Below are positions 1 through 8,900 of a stretch of 64,000 nt of DNA, piece after piece. A program made the translations under genes and the position numbers. Origin of the DNA: Dyadobacter sp. 50-39 (GTDB lineage Bacteria; Bacteroidota; Bacteroidia; Cytophagales; Spirosomataceae); assembly GCA_001898145.1 (NCBI GenBank), contig MKSR01000019.1, positions 124,001 through 188,000 of the forward strand. Direction: 5' to 3'. The notes under the pieces were generated by a model that did no database searches, was not told the origin of the DNA, and was given only the letters and a program-made list of their open reading frames with translations. Positions within the stretch are counted from its first letter, which is position 1, and every line of letters begins with the position of its first letter.

Positions 1-366
1 ATCACCAACCAGGCGGGTATCGCCAAAGGGCTGTACACCGCTGATAACGTGTACGCTATCCACGAAGCCATGCAGGAAGTTTCGGATAACGCGCTCGACG
101 ACCTGTATTTCTCACCTTACCATCCGGCCTATTCGGGCAACTCATTGTCACGAAAACCTGGTTCACTGTTAATTGAGAAAGCAATGGCCAAATACGCTAT
201 CGATCCCGCGCAATCGTGGATGATCGGCGACCGGGACAGGGATATGGAAGCGGGAAAGAATGTGGGTTTGAAAACGGTTCATATCATCCCGAATGCAGAA
301 GAATCGACGGGAGATTATGCCGCTGTGAATTTGCTGGAAGCCGCCAGGCTGATATTGCAGCAGTAA
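1..366 (+). CDS. HAD-IIIA phosphatase, histidinol-phosphatase/GmhB-like (3' part only)
   Basis: The reading frame is open from the first base, so the 5' end lies outside the window; about 121 residues are visible. The visible part starts with the TNQAGIAKG segment, HAD motif II of the heptose-bisphosphate or histidinol-phosphate phosphatases, and continues to the motif III/IV region SRKPGS and MIGDRDRDMEAG, whose Asp residues bind Mg2+. The segment before SRKPG reads YFSPYHPAYSGNSL; GmhB enzymes usually have zinc-binding cysteines here and none are present. The protein is therefore a zinc-less HAD-IIIA phosphatase of uncertain substrate, possibly a sugar phosphate of surface polysaccharide synthesis. 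The nucleophile Asp motif is outside the window. Confidence 0.8.
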   Translation: MTNQAGIAKGLYTADNVYAIHEAMQEVSDNALDDLYFSPYHPAYSGNSLSRKPGSLLIEKAMAKYAIDPAQSWMIGDRDRDMEAGKNVGLKTVHIIPNAEESTGDYAAVNLLEAARLILQQ

Positions 367-367
367 A

Positions 368-496
368 CTAAGCTTTTACTACCGGTGCAGGCTGGGTTTT
401 CTGTACGGACCCGTAAGCAGGACAGGCATGTTTAGTGCAGGATGATGCCACCGCCAATGTTCCGCAAACAGCCACGAGAAGTAAGATCTTTTTCAT
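368..496 (-). CDS. small lipoprotein, 42 residues
   Basis: ATG at 494-496, stop TAG at 368-370. The product has a lysine start, a short hydrophobic stretch (ILLLVAVCGTLAVA) and then SSC, a plausible lipobox with Cys20 as the lipidated residue, followed by a polar tail with CPAYG and a Gln/Pro-rich end. A -7 element TATTTTTG (minus strand, 526-533) sits 30 bases upstream of the start codon, which supports transcription. It ends one base after the stop of the convergent phosphatase gene. Short Bacteroidota lipoproteins with a CPAY motif are familiar, but the function is unknown. It is too short for most gene finders. Confidence 0.6.
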   Translation of the reverse strand: MKKILLLVAVCGTLAVASSCTKHACPAYGSVQKTQPAPVVKA

Positions 497-540
497 TTTC
501 CAGTTCGTATAAGATTTTGTCACTACAAAAATATAAAATT

Positions 541-596
541 AAGTTCTTTGAATGAGCGTTTTAGCCTGACTAATAACGAACTCATCCAAAGAACTT
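541..596 (-). terminator. terminator-like hairpin downstream of the decarboxylase gene
   Basis: Arms 541-556 and 581-596 are inverted repeats matching at 15 of 16 positions, with a 24-base loop. The one mismatch is A-C on the plus strand but a U-G wobble in minus-strand RNA, so the complete stem forms only in transcripts from the decarboxylase gene, which ends 12 bases upstream at 608. AT-rich sequence follows. It also lies over the -33 region of the small lipoprotein gene, so a regulatory role is possible. Confidence 0.55.
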
Positions 597-607
597 TATA
601 TACGTAA

Positions 608-2086
608 TCAGATTTTTGTTTCTGCCAACTCTTCCTCCGGTTCTGCCTGCGGCTTTTCAATTGCGGGCTTACCATCCTGCGCGCCGAAAGGCTCCTCTTT
701 GAAACCCAGGATCCGCAACATCGAATCGCTGTTCTGCTCGTCGGCGAAAACCCGCGTCGTAATGCGGCCCTCTTCGTCGCGGTCCACCAGCACGTGTTTC
801 GGTGCGGGGATCAGGCAATGCTGAATGCCCCCGTAACCGCCGAGCGATTCCTGATAAGCGCCCGTGTGGAAGAATCCGATGTATTGCGGTTCGTTATCTT
901 CGAAAATCGGCATGTACAAGTCGGCACTGTGCATTTCCGAATTATAGAAATCCTGAGAATCGCACGTCAATCCGCCCAGGTTCACCTTTTGGTAAGGGTT
1001 ATCCCAGTTGTTGATCGGCAGCATGATGTATTTCTGGTTCATACCCCACGAATCGGGAAGCTGGGTAATGAACGACCCGTTGATCATGTACCAGAGTTCC
1101 TTGTCGTTTTGAAGCTTTTTATCGATAATTTCGTAAATCACCGCGCCGCTTTCGCCCACGGTGTAACTTCCAAATTCCGTGAAAATATGCGGAACCGGTA
1201 CATTGTTTTTATTACAAATCCACTGAATGTTTTCAATGATTTCGTCGATCATCTGCTGGTAGTCGTAACCCGATTGCAGCGACGTCTGGATCGGCAATCC
1301 GCCGCCGATATCGATTGAATCGAGATCCGGGCAGATCTTCTTCATTTCGCAGTACTTGAACATAAAGCGGGTCAGTTCGCTCCAATAGTAGGCGCTGTCC
1401 TTGATACCGGTATTAATAAAGAAGTGCAGCATTTTGAGTTTGAAACGAGGGTTCGGCTCGATCTTCTCTTTATACAGCTGCTGTACATCATTATAACGTA
1501 TACCCAGGCGCGAAGTGTAGAATGCGAAATTCGGCTCCTCGTCCGTAGCAATGCGCATCCCGAAATGCACCGAATCCGCCGTTACCTGCTGCTCGTACGA
1601 CTCGATTTCTTTGAGGTTATCCAGGATCGGAACCACGTTGAAGCCTTCGTTGATCAGCTCGCTCAGGTATTGCGTGTAGCGCGGCAGCTTGTAGCCATTC
1701 GCGAGAATGTAGGTGCTTTTGTTAACCTTGCCACGGCGGTAAAGCTCCCGGATAATGGGAATATCGAACGCAGATGACGTTTCGATATGGATATTATGCT
1801 TCAAAGCCTCTTCCAGCACAAAGCTGAAATGCGACGATTTCGTGCAATAGCAATAGGTATAGGTGCCTTTGTAGTTATGTCTCTTGAAGGCATTCCGGAA
1901 GAACATGTTTGCATTCTCGATATGTTCCCCGATTTTGGGCAGATAATTGATCTTTAACGGCGTACCATGTTCCTTGATGATATCCATCAGAGGTACATTG
2001 TTGAACAGCAATTCATTATTATCAACGTTGAACTCCATAGTGGGAAACTCGAACGTCTGCTGAATCAGGTCAATGTAGCTTTTCAT
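608..2086 (-). CDS. PLP-dependent arginine decarboxylase family protein
   Basis: This is a fold-III PLP decarboxylase (Orn/DAP/Arg decarboxylase family) of 492 residues. It probably converts arginine to agmatine for polyamine synthesis, in the cytoplasm. The ATG at 2084-2086, giving MKSYIDLIQQTFEFP, was chosen because this N-terminus is typical of the Bacteroidota form; the frame stays open 33 codons further upstream. The likely Schiff-base lysine is Lys83 in YCYCTKSSH. The phosphate-binding IGGGLP motif lies in the middle, and FFHTGAYQ late in the chain belongs to the second active-site region. The form is shorter than the roughly 630-residue enterobacterial SpeA. Substrate assignment is by family resemblance; other basic amino acids cannot be excluded. 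It is monocistronic, with the hairpin at 541-596 as its probable terminator. Confidence 0.82.
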   Translation of the reverse strand: MKSYIDLIQQTFEFPTMEFNVDNNELLFNNVPLMDIIKEHGTPLKINYLPKIGEHIENANMFFRNAFKRHNYKGTYTYCYCTKSSHFSFVLEEALKHNIHIETSSAFDIPIIRELYRRGKVNKSTYILANGYKLPRYTQYLSELINEGFNVVPILDNLKEIESYEQQVTADSVHFGMRIATDEEPNFAFYTSRLGIRYNDVQQLYKEKIEPNPRFKLKMLHFFINTGIKDSAYYWSELTRFMFKYCEMKKICPDLDSIDIGGGLPIQTSLQSGYDYQQMIDEIIENIQWICNKNNVPVPHIFTEFGSYTVGESGAVIYEIIDKKLQNDKELWYMINGSFITQLPDSWGMNQKYIMLPINNWDNPYQKVNLGGLTCDSQDFYNSEMHSADLYMPIFEDNEPQYIGFFHTGAYQESLGGYGGIQHCLIPAPKHVLVDRDEEGRITTRVFADEQNSDSMLRILGFKEEPFGAQDGKPAIEKPQAEPEEELAETKI

Positions 2087-2573
2087 TGATTTGTTTGTCG
2101 CGATGGCAATTAGTGAATTGGGTGTTAAAAAATAGGAACGAAAACGACCCGAAAATTGGTCAGAATATGTGTCATTTCCAAACACGGATCCCCTTCAAAT
2201 CATTCCCATGGGAAAGCAATTTATCGCTCTATTTCCCAAGTTCATACCCGAAAATACCCGCTTAATAATTTTTTAATTGACCAGCCGGCGGCCAGCTTCC
2301 TATTTTCAGGCCGTAATTTCAGAAACAGGATCCCGGATAAACGCTTTCCGGCTCATTCACAACTTGTTGCATCGGACTATTTATTCCAGATATAATCCTA
2401 TTTAAAAATCTATACATTTCTCAACAACTAAAAACCATTCCTATGATTCTTCTCCGAGCAGCGGCGCTTGCAAAGCGCCCGAAATGCCGCCAAACCCGCT
2501 AACAAAGAGCGTTTAACGACATTTCCGCCCCACCGTTGTGCCTTATTTGCCAGTTATCGATTACTAACATGCG
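2087..2573. other. intergenic region between divergent genes
   Basis: About 490 bases between the decarboxylase start and the tetR operator contain no credible coding frame; the short open frames here lack recognisable features. The only structure seen is a short GC-rich hairpin at 2463-2479 (GGCGCTT, GCA, AAGCGCC). No Bacteroidota -7 element was recognised for the decarboxylase gene. Confidence 0.5.
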
Positions 2574-2601
2574 GAAAACTTTAAACATTCTCAAAGTTTT
2601 C
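2574..2601 (+). promoter_or_regulatory. inverted repeat, candidate TetR operator
   Basis: GAAAACTTT, 10 bases, AAAGTTTTC: perfect 9-base arms. It ends immediately before a candidate promoter with TTG at 2602-2604, 21 bases, and cAACTTTG at 2626-2633 (one mismatch to TAnnTTTG). TetR regulators commonly bind such palindromes at their own promoters. Confidence 0.45.
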
Positions 2602-2638
2602 TTGGTTTTTGTCATTCGAAAATTTCAACTTTGTCGCT

Positions 2639-3280
2639 GTGAAAGAGCGAATTATCAAATCGGCACTGAACCTTTTTTGGCGCTACGGCATCCGCAGCGT
2701 CACGATGGACGACATTGCCCGCGACCTGGGGATTTCGAAACGTACCATTTACCAGCATTATTCCGACAAAGAGGCCATTCTCGCACTTGTCATTCAGGAA
2801 GAGATCCGCGATCAGAAATGTGAAATGCAGAAACTGGAAGCGCTTGCCGAAAACCCGATCGAGGAAGCGATGTATGCCACTGTTCAAATGCAGGAAACGC
2901 TCGCGGACATGAACCCGACGCTGCTATACGATCTGAAAAAATACTATCCCAACGCCTGGGAGCTTTTCCAGAACTACAAGCACGAGTATGTGATCCGCAA
3001 CATTCGCGACAATCTGCTGAAAGGTATCGAAATGGGCCTCTACCGCCCCGATATCGATGTAGACGTGCTTTCGCTCCTTCGTGTGGAGCAGATCGTACTC
3101 GCTTTCGACCCGACAGTTTACCCGGCCAAGAAATTCAACATGATGCATGTGCAGACGCAGTTCCTCATGCATTTTTTAAGGGGAATTCTTTCGGAAAAAG
3201 GATTTGAATACTACAACACCATAAAAGATAAACCAGCAACTGAACTCAATATCCATGAAAAATGCCAGAACAATACGTAG
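2639..3280 (+). CDS. TetR/AcrR family transcriptional regulator of the efflux operon
   Basis: The protein has an N-terminal TetR helix-turn-helix (VTMDDIARDLGISKRTIYQHY) and a C-terminal ligand-sensing helical domain. It is a DNA-binding repressor that very likely controls its own operon with the TolC-adaptor-RND genes downstream, since its 3' end overlaps the TolC gene by 26 bases. No ATG is present at the 5' end. GTG at 2639 gives VKERIIKSALNLFWRYG, which matches the usual start of this family; a TTG at 2609 would add 10 residues. The predicted -7 element ends six bases before the GTG, so the mRNA may be nearly leaderless. The inducer is unknown. Confidence 0.83.
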   Translation: MKERIIKSALNLFWRYGIRSVTMDDIARDLGISKRTIYQHYSDKEAILALVIQEEIRDQKCEMQKLEALAENPIEEAMYATVQMQETLADMNPTLLYDLKKYYPNAWELFQNYKHEYVIRNIRDNLLKGIEMGLYRPDIDVDVLSLLRVEQIVLAFDPTVYPAKKFNMMHVQTQFLMHFLRGILSEKGFEYYNTIKDKPATELNIHEKCQNNT

Positions 3281-4616
3281 CACTTTGATGCTGCTCGCGG
3301 CACTGATCTATTTTGTACCACTTCATGCACAAACCGGCTACTCGCTCAAAGAAGCCGTTGATTACGCGATCAAGCACAACTTGAATGTCAAGAACGCTCA
3401 GCTCGACGCCATTTCGGCAGAGGCGCGCATTGGGGAAATCCGGGCCGCCGGGCTGCCGCAGGTAACCGGGGCTGTTTCCCTTACGAACAACATCATCATC
3501 CCGAGGTTCTTCTTGCCCGCGAAGACTTTCGATCCATCGGCGCCGGACGATGCACCGCCAAGCGCTGTAAAGTTTGGTATCCCATGGCAAGGGTCGGCTT
3601 CCGCCAACCTGAACCAGTTGATTTTCAACGGATCCTACTTTATCGGATTGAAAGCGGCTGCCACATACCGGGAACTGGCCCAAAAAAGTACCACGTCTTC
3701 CAAAGTGACGGTCGCCGAAGCGGTTACCAAAGCTTATTACTCAGCTCAGGTTGCCGAAGAGCGCGCCAAGTTGCTGGATCTCAACATCGCTCGTGTAGAC
3801 TCGTCCATGCGCGAGACCAAGGCGCTGAATGCCAGTGGTTTTGTGGAGCTGCTCGATGTAAACCGTCTGGAAGTGCAGATCAACAACCTGCAAACCGAAC
3901 GCCAGAAAGTGCAGAACCTCATCGAGCTGAGCTATGCGCTGCTGAAATTCCAGATGGGTATGCCTGCGAATGAGCCCATCAAACTCACGGACGACATTAA
4001 TGCTGTTAACGTAGCTGAACTCCGGTCGGAGTCGGAGGGACTGGATGTGAGCTACGAAAAAAGGATCGAATATTCCTTGCTGAATACGCAGGAAAAACTG
4101 GCGATGCTGGACCTGCGTAATGTTCGAAGCGGTTATCTGCCCAGTTTGTCTGCCTCGCTGGGCTACGGGTACAATGCGGGTATGGATAAGTTTTCCCAGC
4201 TATTCAGTAACCCATGGTTCAACAACATGGTACTGACCGTGAACCTGAACATCCCGATATTCGACGGTTTTACCAAAAAATACCAGATCAACCAGAAAAA
4301 GATCGCCATCGACAAGGTGAAGAACAACCAGAACCTGCTCAAACAGTCGATCGATCTTGAAAACAACCAGGCGGGCATTAATATCAAGAATGCATTCGCC
4401 ACGCTGGAAACCCAGAAACGGAACCTGACACTCGCCGAGGAAATTGTGCGCGTCACGAAAATCAAATATAAGGAAGGCGTAGGCTCAAACATCGAGGTAG
4501 TCAATGCCGAATCTTCTTTGAAAGAAGCGCAGACGAACTACTTCACCGCATTGTACGACCTAATGATCGCCAAAGTAGATCTCAGCAAGGCCAAAGGCGA
4601 GCTTTACTCCGAATAA
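3255..4616 (+). CDS. TolC family outer-membrane efflux channel
   Basis: 453 residues with a signal peptide ending near HAQ (residues 1-24). The mature part has the repeated coiled-coil helical layout of the outer membrane efflux protein family, including the characteristic segment GSNIEVVNAESSLKEAQTNY in the second repeat. It forms the outer-membrane duct of a tripartite pump. ATG at 3255 lies inside the end of tetR, indicating translational coupling. The adaptor and pump genes follow at once, so all four genes form one operon. Confidence 0.9.
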   Translation: MKNARTIRSTLMLLAALIYFVPLHAQTGYSLKEAVDYAIKHNLNVKNAQLDAISAEARIGEIRAAGLPQVTGAVSLTNNIIIPRFFLPAKTFDPSAPDDAPPSAVKFGIPWQGSASANLNQLIFNGSYFIGLKAAATYRELAQKSTTSSKVTVAEAVTKAYYSAQVAEERAKLLDLNIARVDSSMRETKALNASGFVELLDVNRLEVQINNLQTERQKVQNLIELSYALLKFQMGMPANEPIKLTDDINAVNVAELRSESEGLDVSYEKRIEYSLLNTQEKLAMLDLRNVRSGYLPSLSASLGYGYNAGMDKFSQLFSNPWFNNMVLTVNLNIPIFDGFTKKYQINQKKIAIDKVKNNQNLLKQSIDLENNQAGINIKNAFATLETQKRNLTLAEEIVRVTKIKYKEGVGSNIEVVNAESSLKEAQTNYFTALYDLMIAKVDLSKAKGELYSE

Positions 4617-4662
4617 CACCATTAACACTTAACAAAATTTGAAACAGCTACTTACCAATACC

Positions 4663-5793
4663 ATGAAACGCAATATTCTGATTATAACCGCTATTGCCGC
4701 CGTCCTGGCCTCCTGCTCCGCCAAGAAAGAAGGTTTGGAAGGCAAAAAGGAAGAGCTCGCCGCCCTGAAAGCGGACCAGGCCGAGAGCGCTAAAAAGATC
4801 AAGGAGCTCGAAATCGAAATAGCCAAACTGGATCCCAAGAAAACGACGGAAGCAAAGGTGAAACCGGTCTCGATCGACACCCTCAATGCAGAAACATTTA
4901 AGCATTATGTGGAGCTGCAAGGAACCGTGGACGCCAAAAACAACGTACTGGTTACCCCCAAAACGGGCGGCGTGATCGTGGCTATGTATGTCAAGGAGGG
5001 CGATGCGGTGAAAGCCGGGAGCGTCATCGGCAAAATCGACAACAGCATTCTGACGGAAACCATCGAGGAAGTGAAAACATCGCTGAACCTTGCCAATACG
5101 CTGTACGAAAAGCAGAAAAACCTTTGGGACCAGAAGATCGGTACCGAGCTGCAATACCTGCAGGCGAAGAATAACAAGGAATCGCTGGAAAGGAAACTGG
5201 CTACATTGAATACCCAACTTTCCCAGACGAATATCGTATCCCCTATGGCAGGTGTGGTAGACCTCGTGAATGTGAAAGTAGGTGAAATGGCATCACCCGG
5301 CGTAGGCGTGGTGCGGGTGGTGAACCTGGGTAACCTGAAAGTGCTGGCCAAAGTATCCGACGTTTATGCGGCCAGTGTCAAAAAAGGAGACGAGGTGATC
5401 GTCAAATTTCCCGATTTGAAAAAGGAGTACAAAGCGAAAATCAGCTTCGTAAGCACTGCCGTCGACCCTCTGTCCAGAACCTTTTCGATTGAGGCCAACC
5501 TGCCTTCCGACCGCAACATCAAGCCTAACATGATGGCGCAGGTGCAGATCAACGACGCCACCAGCAAAAATGCGCTGGCGATCGACCAGAACTACGTCCA
5601 GAGCACCGAAAAAGGCAACGTGGTGTATGTAGCCGTAACCGAAGGCAACAAAAAAGTGGCCCGGGCAAGGGAAGTGAAGACCGGTTTGAGCTACAATGGC
5701 AAGGTAGAAATCCTTTCGGGCCTTTCAGCAGGCGACGCACTGATCACCCTGGGCTACCAGGAAGTGTCGGACGGCCAGCCGATCAGCTACTAA
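4663..5793 (+). CDS. RND efflux periplasmic adaptor (membrane fusion) lipoprotein
   Basis: 376 residues. The ATG at 4663 gives a short hydrophobic signal ending LASC, a lipobox, so the adaptor is likely anchored by a lipid on Cys18. A charged coiled coil follows directly (about residues 20-55). The barrel/lipoyl half-motifs come next (VVAMYVKEGDAVKAGSVIG and IVSPMAGVVDLVNVKVGE) around an alpha-helical hairpin, then the beta-barrel domain. An upstream TTG at 4639 would add eight residues ahead of the signal and is less likely. It links the TolC channel to the RND pump encoded next. The gap to the pump gene is 123 bases and contains a repeat tract. Confidence 0.9.
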   Translation: MKRNILIITAIAAVLASCSAKKEGLEGKKEELAALKADQAESAKKIKELEIEIAKLDPKKTTEAKVKPVSIDTLNAETFKHYVELQGTVDAKNNVLVTPKTGGVIVAMYVKEGDAVKAGSVIGKIDNSILTETIEEVKTSLNLANTLYEKQKNLWDQKIGTELQYLQAKNNKESLERKLATLNTQLSQTNIVSPMAGVVDLVNVKVGEMASPGVGVVRVVNLGNLKVLAKVSDVYAASVKKGDEVIVKFPDLKKEYKAKISFVSTAVDPLSRTFSIEANLPSDRNIKPNMMAQVQINDATSKNALAIDQNYVQSTEKGNVVYVAVTEGNKKVARAREVKTGLSYNGKVEILSGLSAGDALITLGYQEVSDGQPISY

Positions 5794-5850
5794 TATGAAG
5801 AGTGACGACCATAAAAGGTCAAGAATAGTCAGTGAGTCAGGTATTGTCCA

Positions 5851-5905
5851 TCATTCGGTCATCCGCTCATTTAATCATTCAGTCATTCACTCATTCACTC
5901 ATTCA
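5851..5905 (+). repeat. octanucleotide tandem repeat, about seven TCATTCAN units
   Basis: Reading from 5851, seven consecutive units share the frame TCATNNNN. The last four are TCATTCAG, TCATTCAC, TCATTCAC and TCATTCA; the first three are degenerate. The tract ends 11 bases before the RND pump start codon, inside the operon. Such a tract can change length by slippage and would alter the leader of the pump gene. Confidence 0.8.
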
Positions 5906-5916
5906 AAATTAGTCCT

Positions 5917-8900
5917 ATGAAATTTAGCGAATACAAAACCTTAGGCTTCACCAACTGGTGCGTAGAGAACAGGACGACGATCTACATCTTTACGTTCATC
6001 ATCACGCTGGCGGGGTTCATGGTGTACAACAACCTGCCGAAGGAGCAGTTCCCGGACATCAAGATCCCGCAGATCTACATCAACACGGTGTATTTCGGGA
6101 CGGCGCCGGCCGATATAGAAAACACGATCAACAAACCGATCGAGAAGCAGCTTAAATCGCTCAACGGGGTCAAGAAGATTAAATCCAATGCATTGCAGGA
6201 CGTTTCGGTAATCCTCGTCGAATTTACGCCCGACGTGGCCGTGGAGGTGGCCTTGCAGCGGGTAAGGGACGCGGTGGACAAAGCCAAAACCGATTTGCCC
6301 CAAAACCTCGACTCCGGCCCGACGGCCCAGGACGTGAACTTCTCGGAGTTCCCGATCATGAACGTCAACATAGCGGGTAACTATTCTTTGAAACAACTGA
6401 AAGAATATGCCGAAGATTTGCAGGACGGAATAGAAGCATTACCGGAAATTACCCGCGTGGATATCCTCGGTGCATTGAACCGGGAAATTCAGATCAATGT
6501 AAACCTGGACCGCATGAAATCGACCGGTTTGACATTCTATGATGTACAAACCGCGATCCAGAGCGAAAACATCAACGTCTCGGGCGGCGAGCTAAACGTG
6601 CAGGGCGTGCGCCGTACGCTGCGCGTGAAGGGCGAGTACACCAATGTGGCCGATATGGCGAACATCCGCATCCGCACTTCCACGGGCGCGACGGTACGCC
6701 TGGGCGACATTGCGGAAGTAGCCGACAGCTTCGAAGAACAACAGGATTTCGCGCGTCTGGCCAACAAGTCGGTAATCACGCTGAACGTGATCAAACGCTC
6801 GGGTGAAAACCTTGTGGACGCGGCAGACAAGATTGAAAATGTGATCGCGGATTTTAAAGAAAACCGCTTCCCTGCCGGTCTGGACGTAAAAATCACCGCC
6901 GACCAGTCAATCCAGACCCGCGCCGATCTGCACGATTTGATCAATACCGTTGTACTCGGTTTCATTTTTGTGGTAATGGTGTTGATGTTCTTCATGGGTG
7001 TGCGCGACGCGATCTTCGTGGGGCTCTCGGTACCATTATCCGCATTGGTTGCATTTGTTTTAATGCCGATCATCGGCCCTATCGTAGGCACCGAATTTAC
7101 ATTGAACACCATCGTACTCTTTGCATTCCTGCTGGGTATCGGTCTGGTGGTGGACGATGCGATCGTGGTAATCGAAAACACGCACCGCCTGTTCAATATG
7201 CACAAGGACTGGACGATCCAGCAGGCCGTGAAAGCAGCGGCCGGCGAGGTGTTTATCCCGGTACTTTCGGGTACATTGACTACCATTGCGCCCTTCTTTC
7301 CGTTGCTGTTCTGGACCGGTATTGTCGGGGAATTCATGAAATTCATGCCGCTAACCCTCATTATCACACTTGGGGCCTCGCTTTTTGTGGCCTACGTGAT
7401 GAACCCGGTGTTTGCGGTGTCGTTCATGGGCCGCCATGACGACGAGAAGGAAGCACACGATACGAGTTTCAAAGCGATCCGCAGGCCGGTTATCATCCTG
7501 GTCGTGGCCGCAGTCATCGGTTATCTGATCGACCGTGGTGTGGGTAATTTCTTTGTATTTATATTGATACTCTGGATTTTCAACCACTACATCCTGACGC
7601 CGCTCATTCTCGTTCCGTTCCAGGACAACTTGCTCCCCGCATTGAAAAACGGCTACCGCAAGCTGATCGACTGGCTTTTGAGAGGTTGGAGACCGGTGGT
7701 GGCTATCGTAGCAGTTTTCCTGTTATTGATAGCGACTTTCATTATTACCGGTATCGCGCAGCCCAAAGTATTGTTCTTCCCAAGCGGCGACCCGGATTAT
7801 GTGTATGTCTACAATAAATTGCCCATAGGAACCGATGCCCGCGTGACCGACTCCGTGACCAAGATCATCGAAAAGCGCGTTTTTGATGTTTTGGAAAAGG
7901 AAAAAGCCATGGATATGGTGAACTCCGTGATCGCCAACGTTGGTAAAAACGCGGGTGACCCCTATAACCCCGACCGTGCGGCCACGCCGCATAAATCGAA
8001 GGTAACCGTGGCGTTCGTCTACGGTACGGAGCGTGGCGGGAGATCGTCGGAAGCCATTCTCCGCAAAATACGCGAGGCGGTATCCAACATTCCGGGTGCC
8101 GAAATCTCCGTGGAACGCGAAGCGGTAGGCCCTCCGACAGGTAAGCCTATTTCGATCGAAATTTCGGGGGATGAATTTGAAGTACTTCAAAAACTGGAAA
8201 AAGACGTTCTGAAAAAAGTACAGGATTCGGGCATCGAGGGGATTGACCAGCTCCGCTCGGACCTCGTTACCAATAAGCCTGAAATCGTGATCGACATCGA
8301 TCGTGAAAAGGCGCAGCGCGAAGGTATCAGCTCCCAGCAGATCGCGTTGGCGGTTCGTACGGCATTGTTCGGTCTGGAAGTTTCGAAATTCCGTGATGAC
8401 AAGGACGAATACCCGATTATGGTGCGGCTCGAAAAAGACGACCGCGAGCAAATAGAGAAGTTGCTGAGCCTGAATGTAGTCTACCGCGACATGAATATGG
8501 GCGGTGCATTGCGCCAGGTTCCGATTACTTCTGTGGCTAACATCCATTATTCGACCACTTTCAGCCAGATCAACCGCCAGGACCAGCGCCGTATCGTAAC
8601 GCTAGGTTCGGACGTATTGCCGGGCTATAATGCGAATGAGATCGTGGCGCAGATCCAGACCCTGATCCAAGATATGGAAGTACCGAACGGATATATCATT
8701 AAAATGGGTGGTGAGCAGGAAGAGCAGGCCGAATCCATGTCGTTCCTCGGAACCGCATTCGGTGCCGCGATCATGCTGATTTACCTGATCCTCGCGACCC
8801 AGTTCAACTCCGTGATCAAGCCGTTCATTATCTTCTTCACGATCGTGCTGTCGCTGATCGGCGTATTGCTGGGCTTTGTGATCTTTAACAAAGACTTCTC

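Noticed and set aside
2463..2479. short GC-rich hairpin as a terminator
   Set aside because: It is not near a gene end and has no T-run.
7723..8547. 274-codon open frame opposite the RND pump gene
   Set aside because: Antisense shadow; composition is not protein-like.
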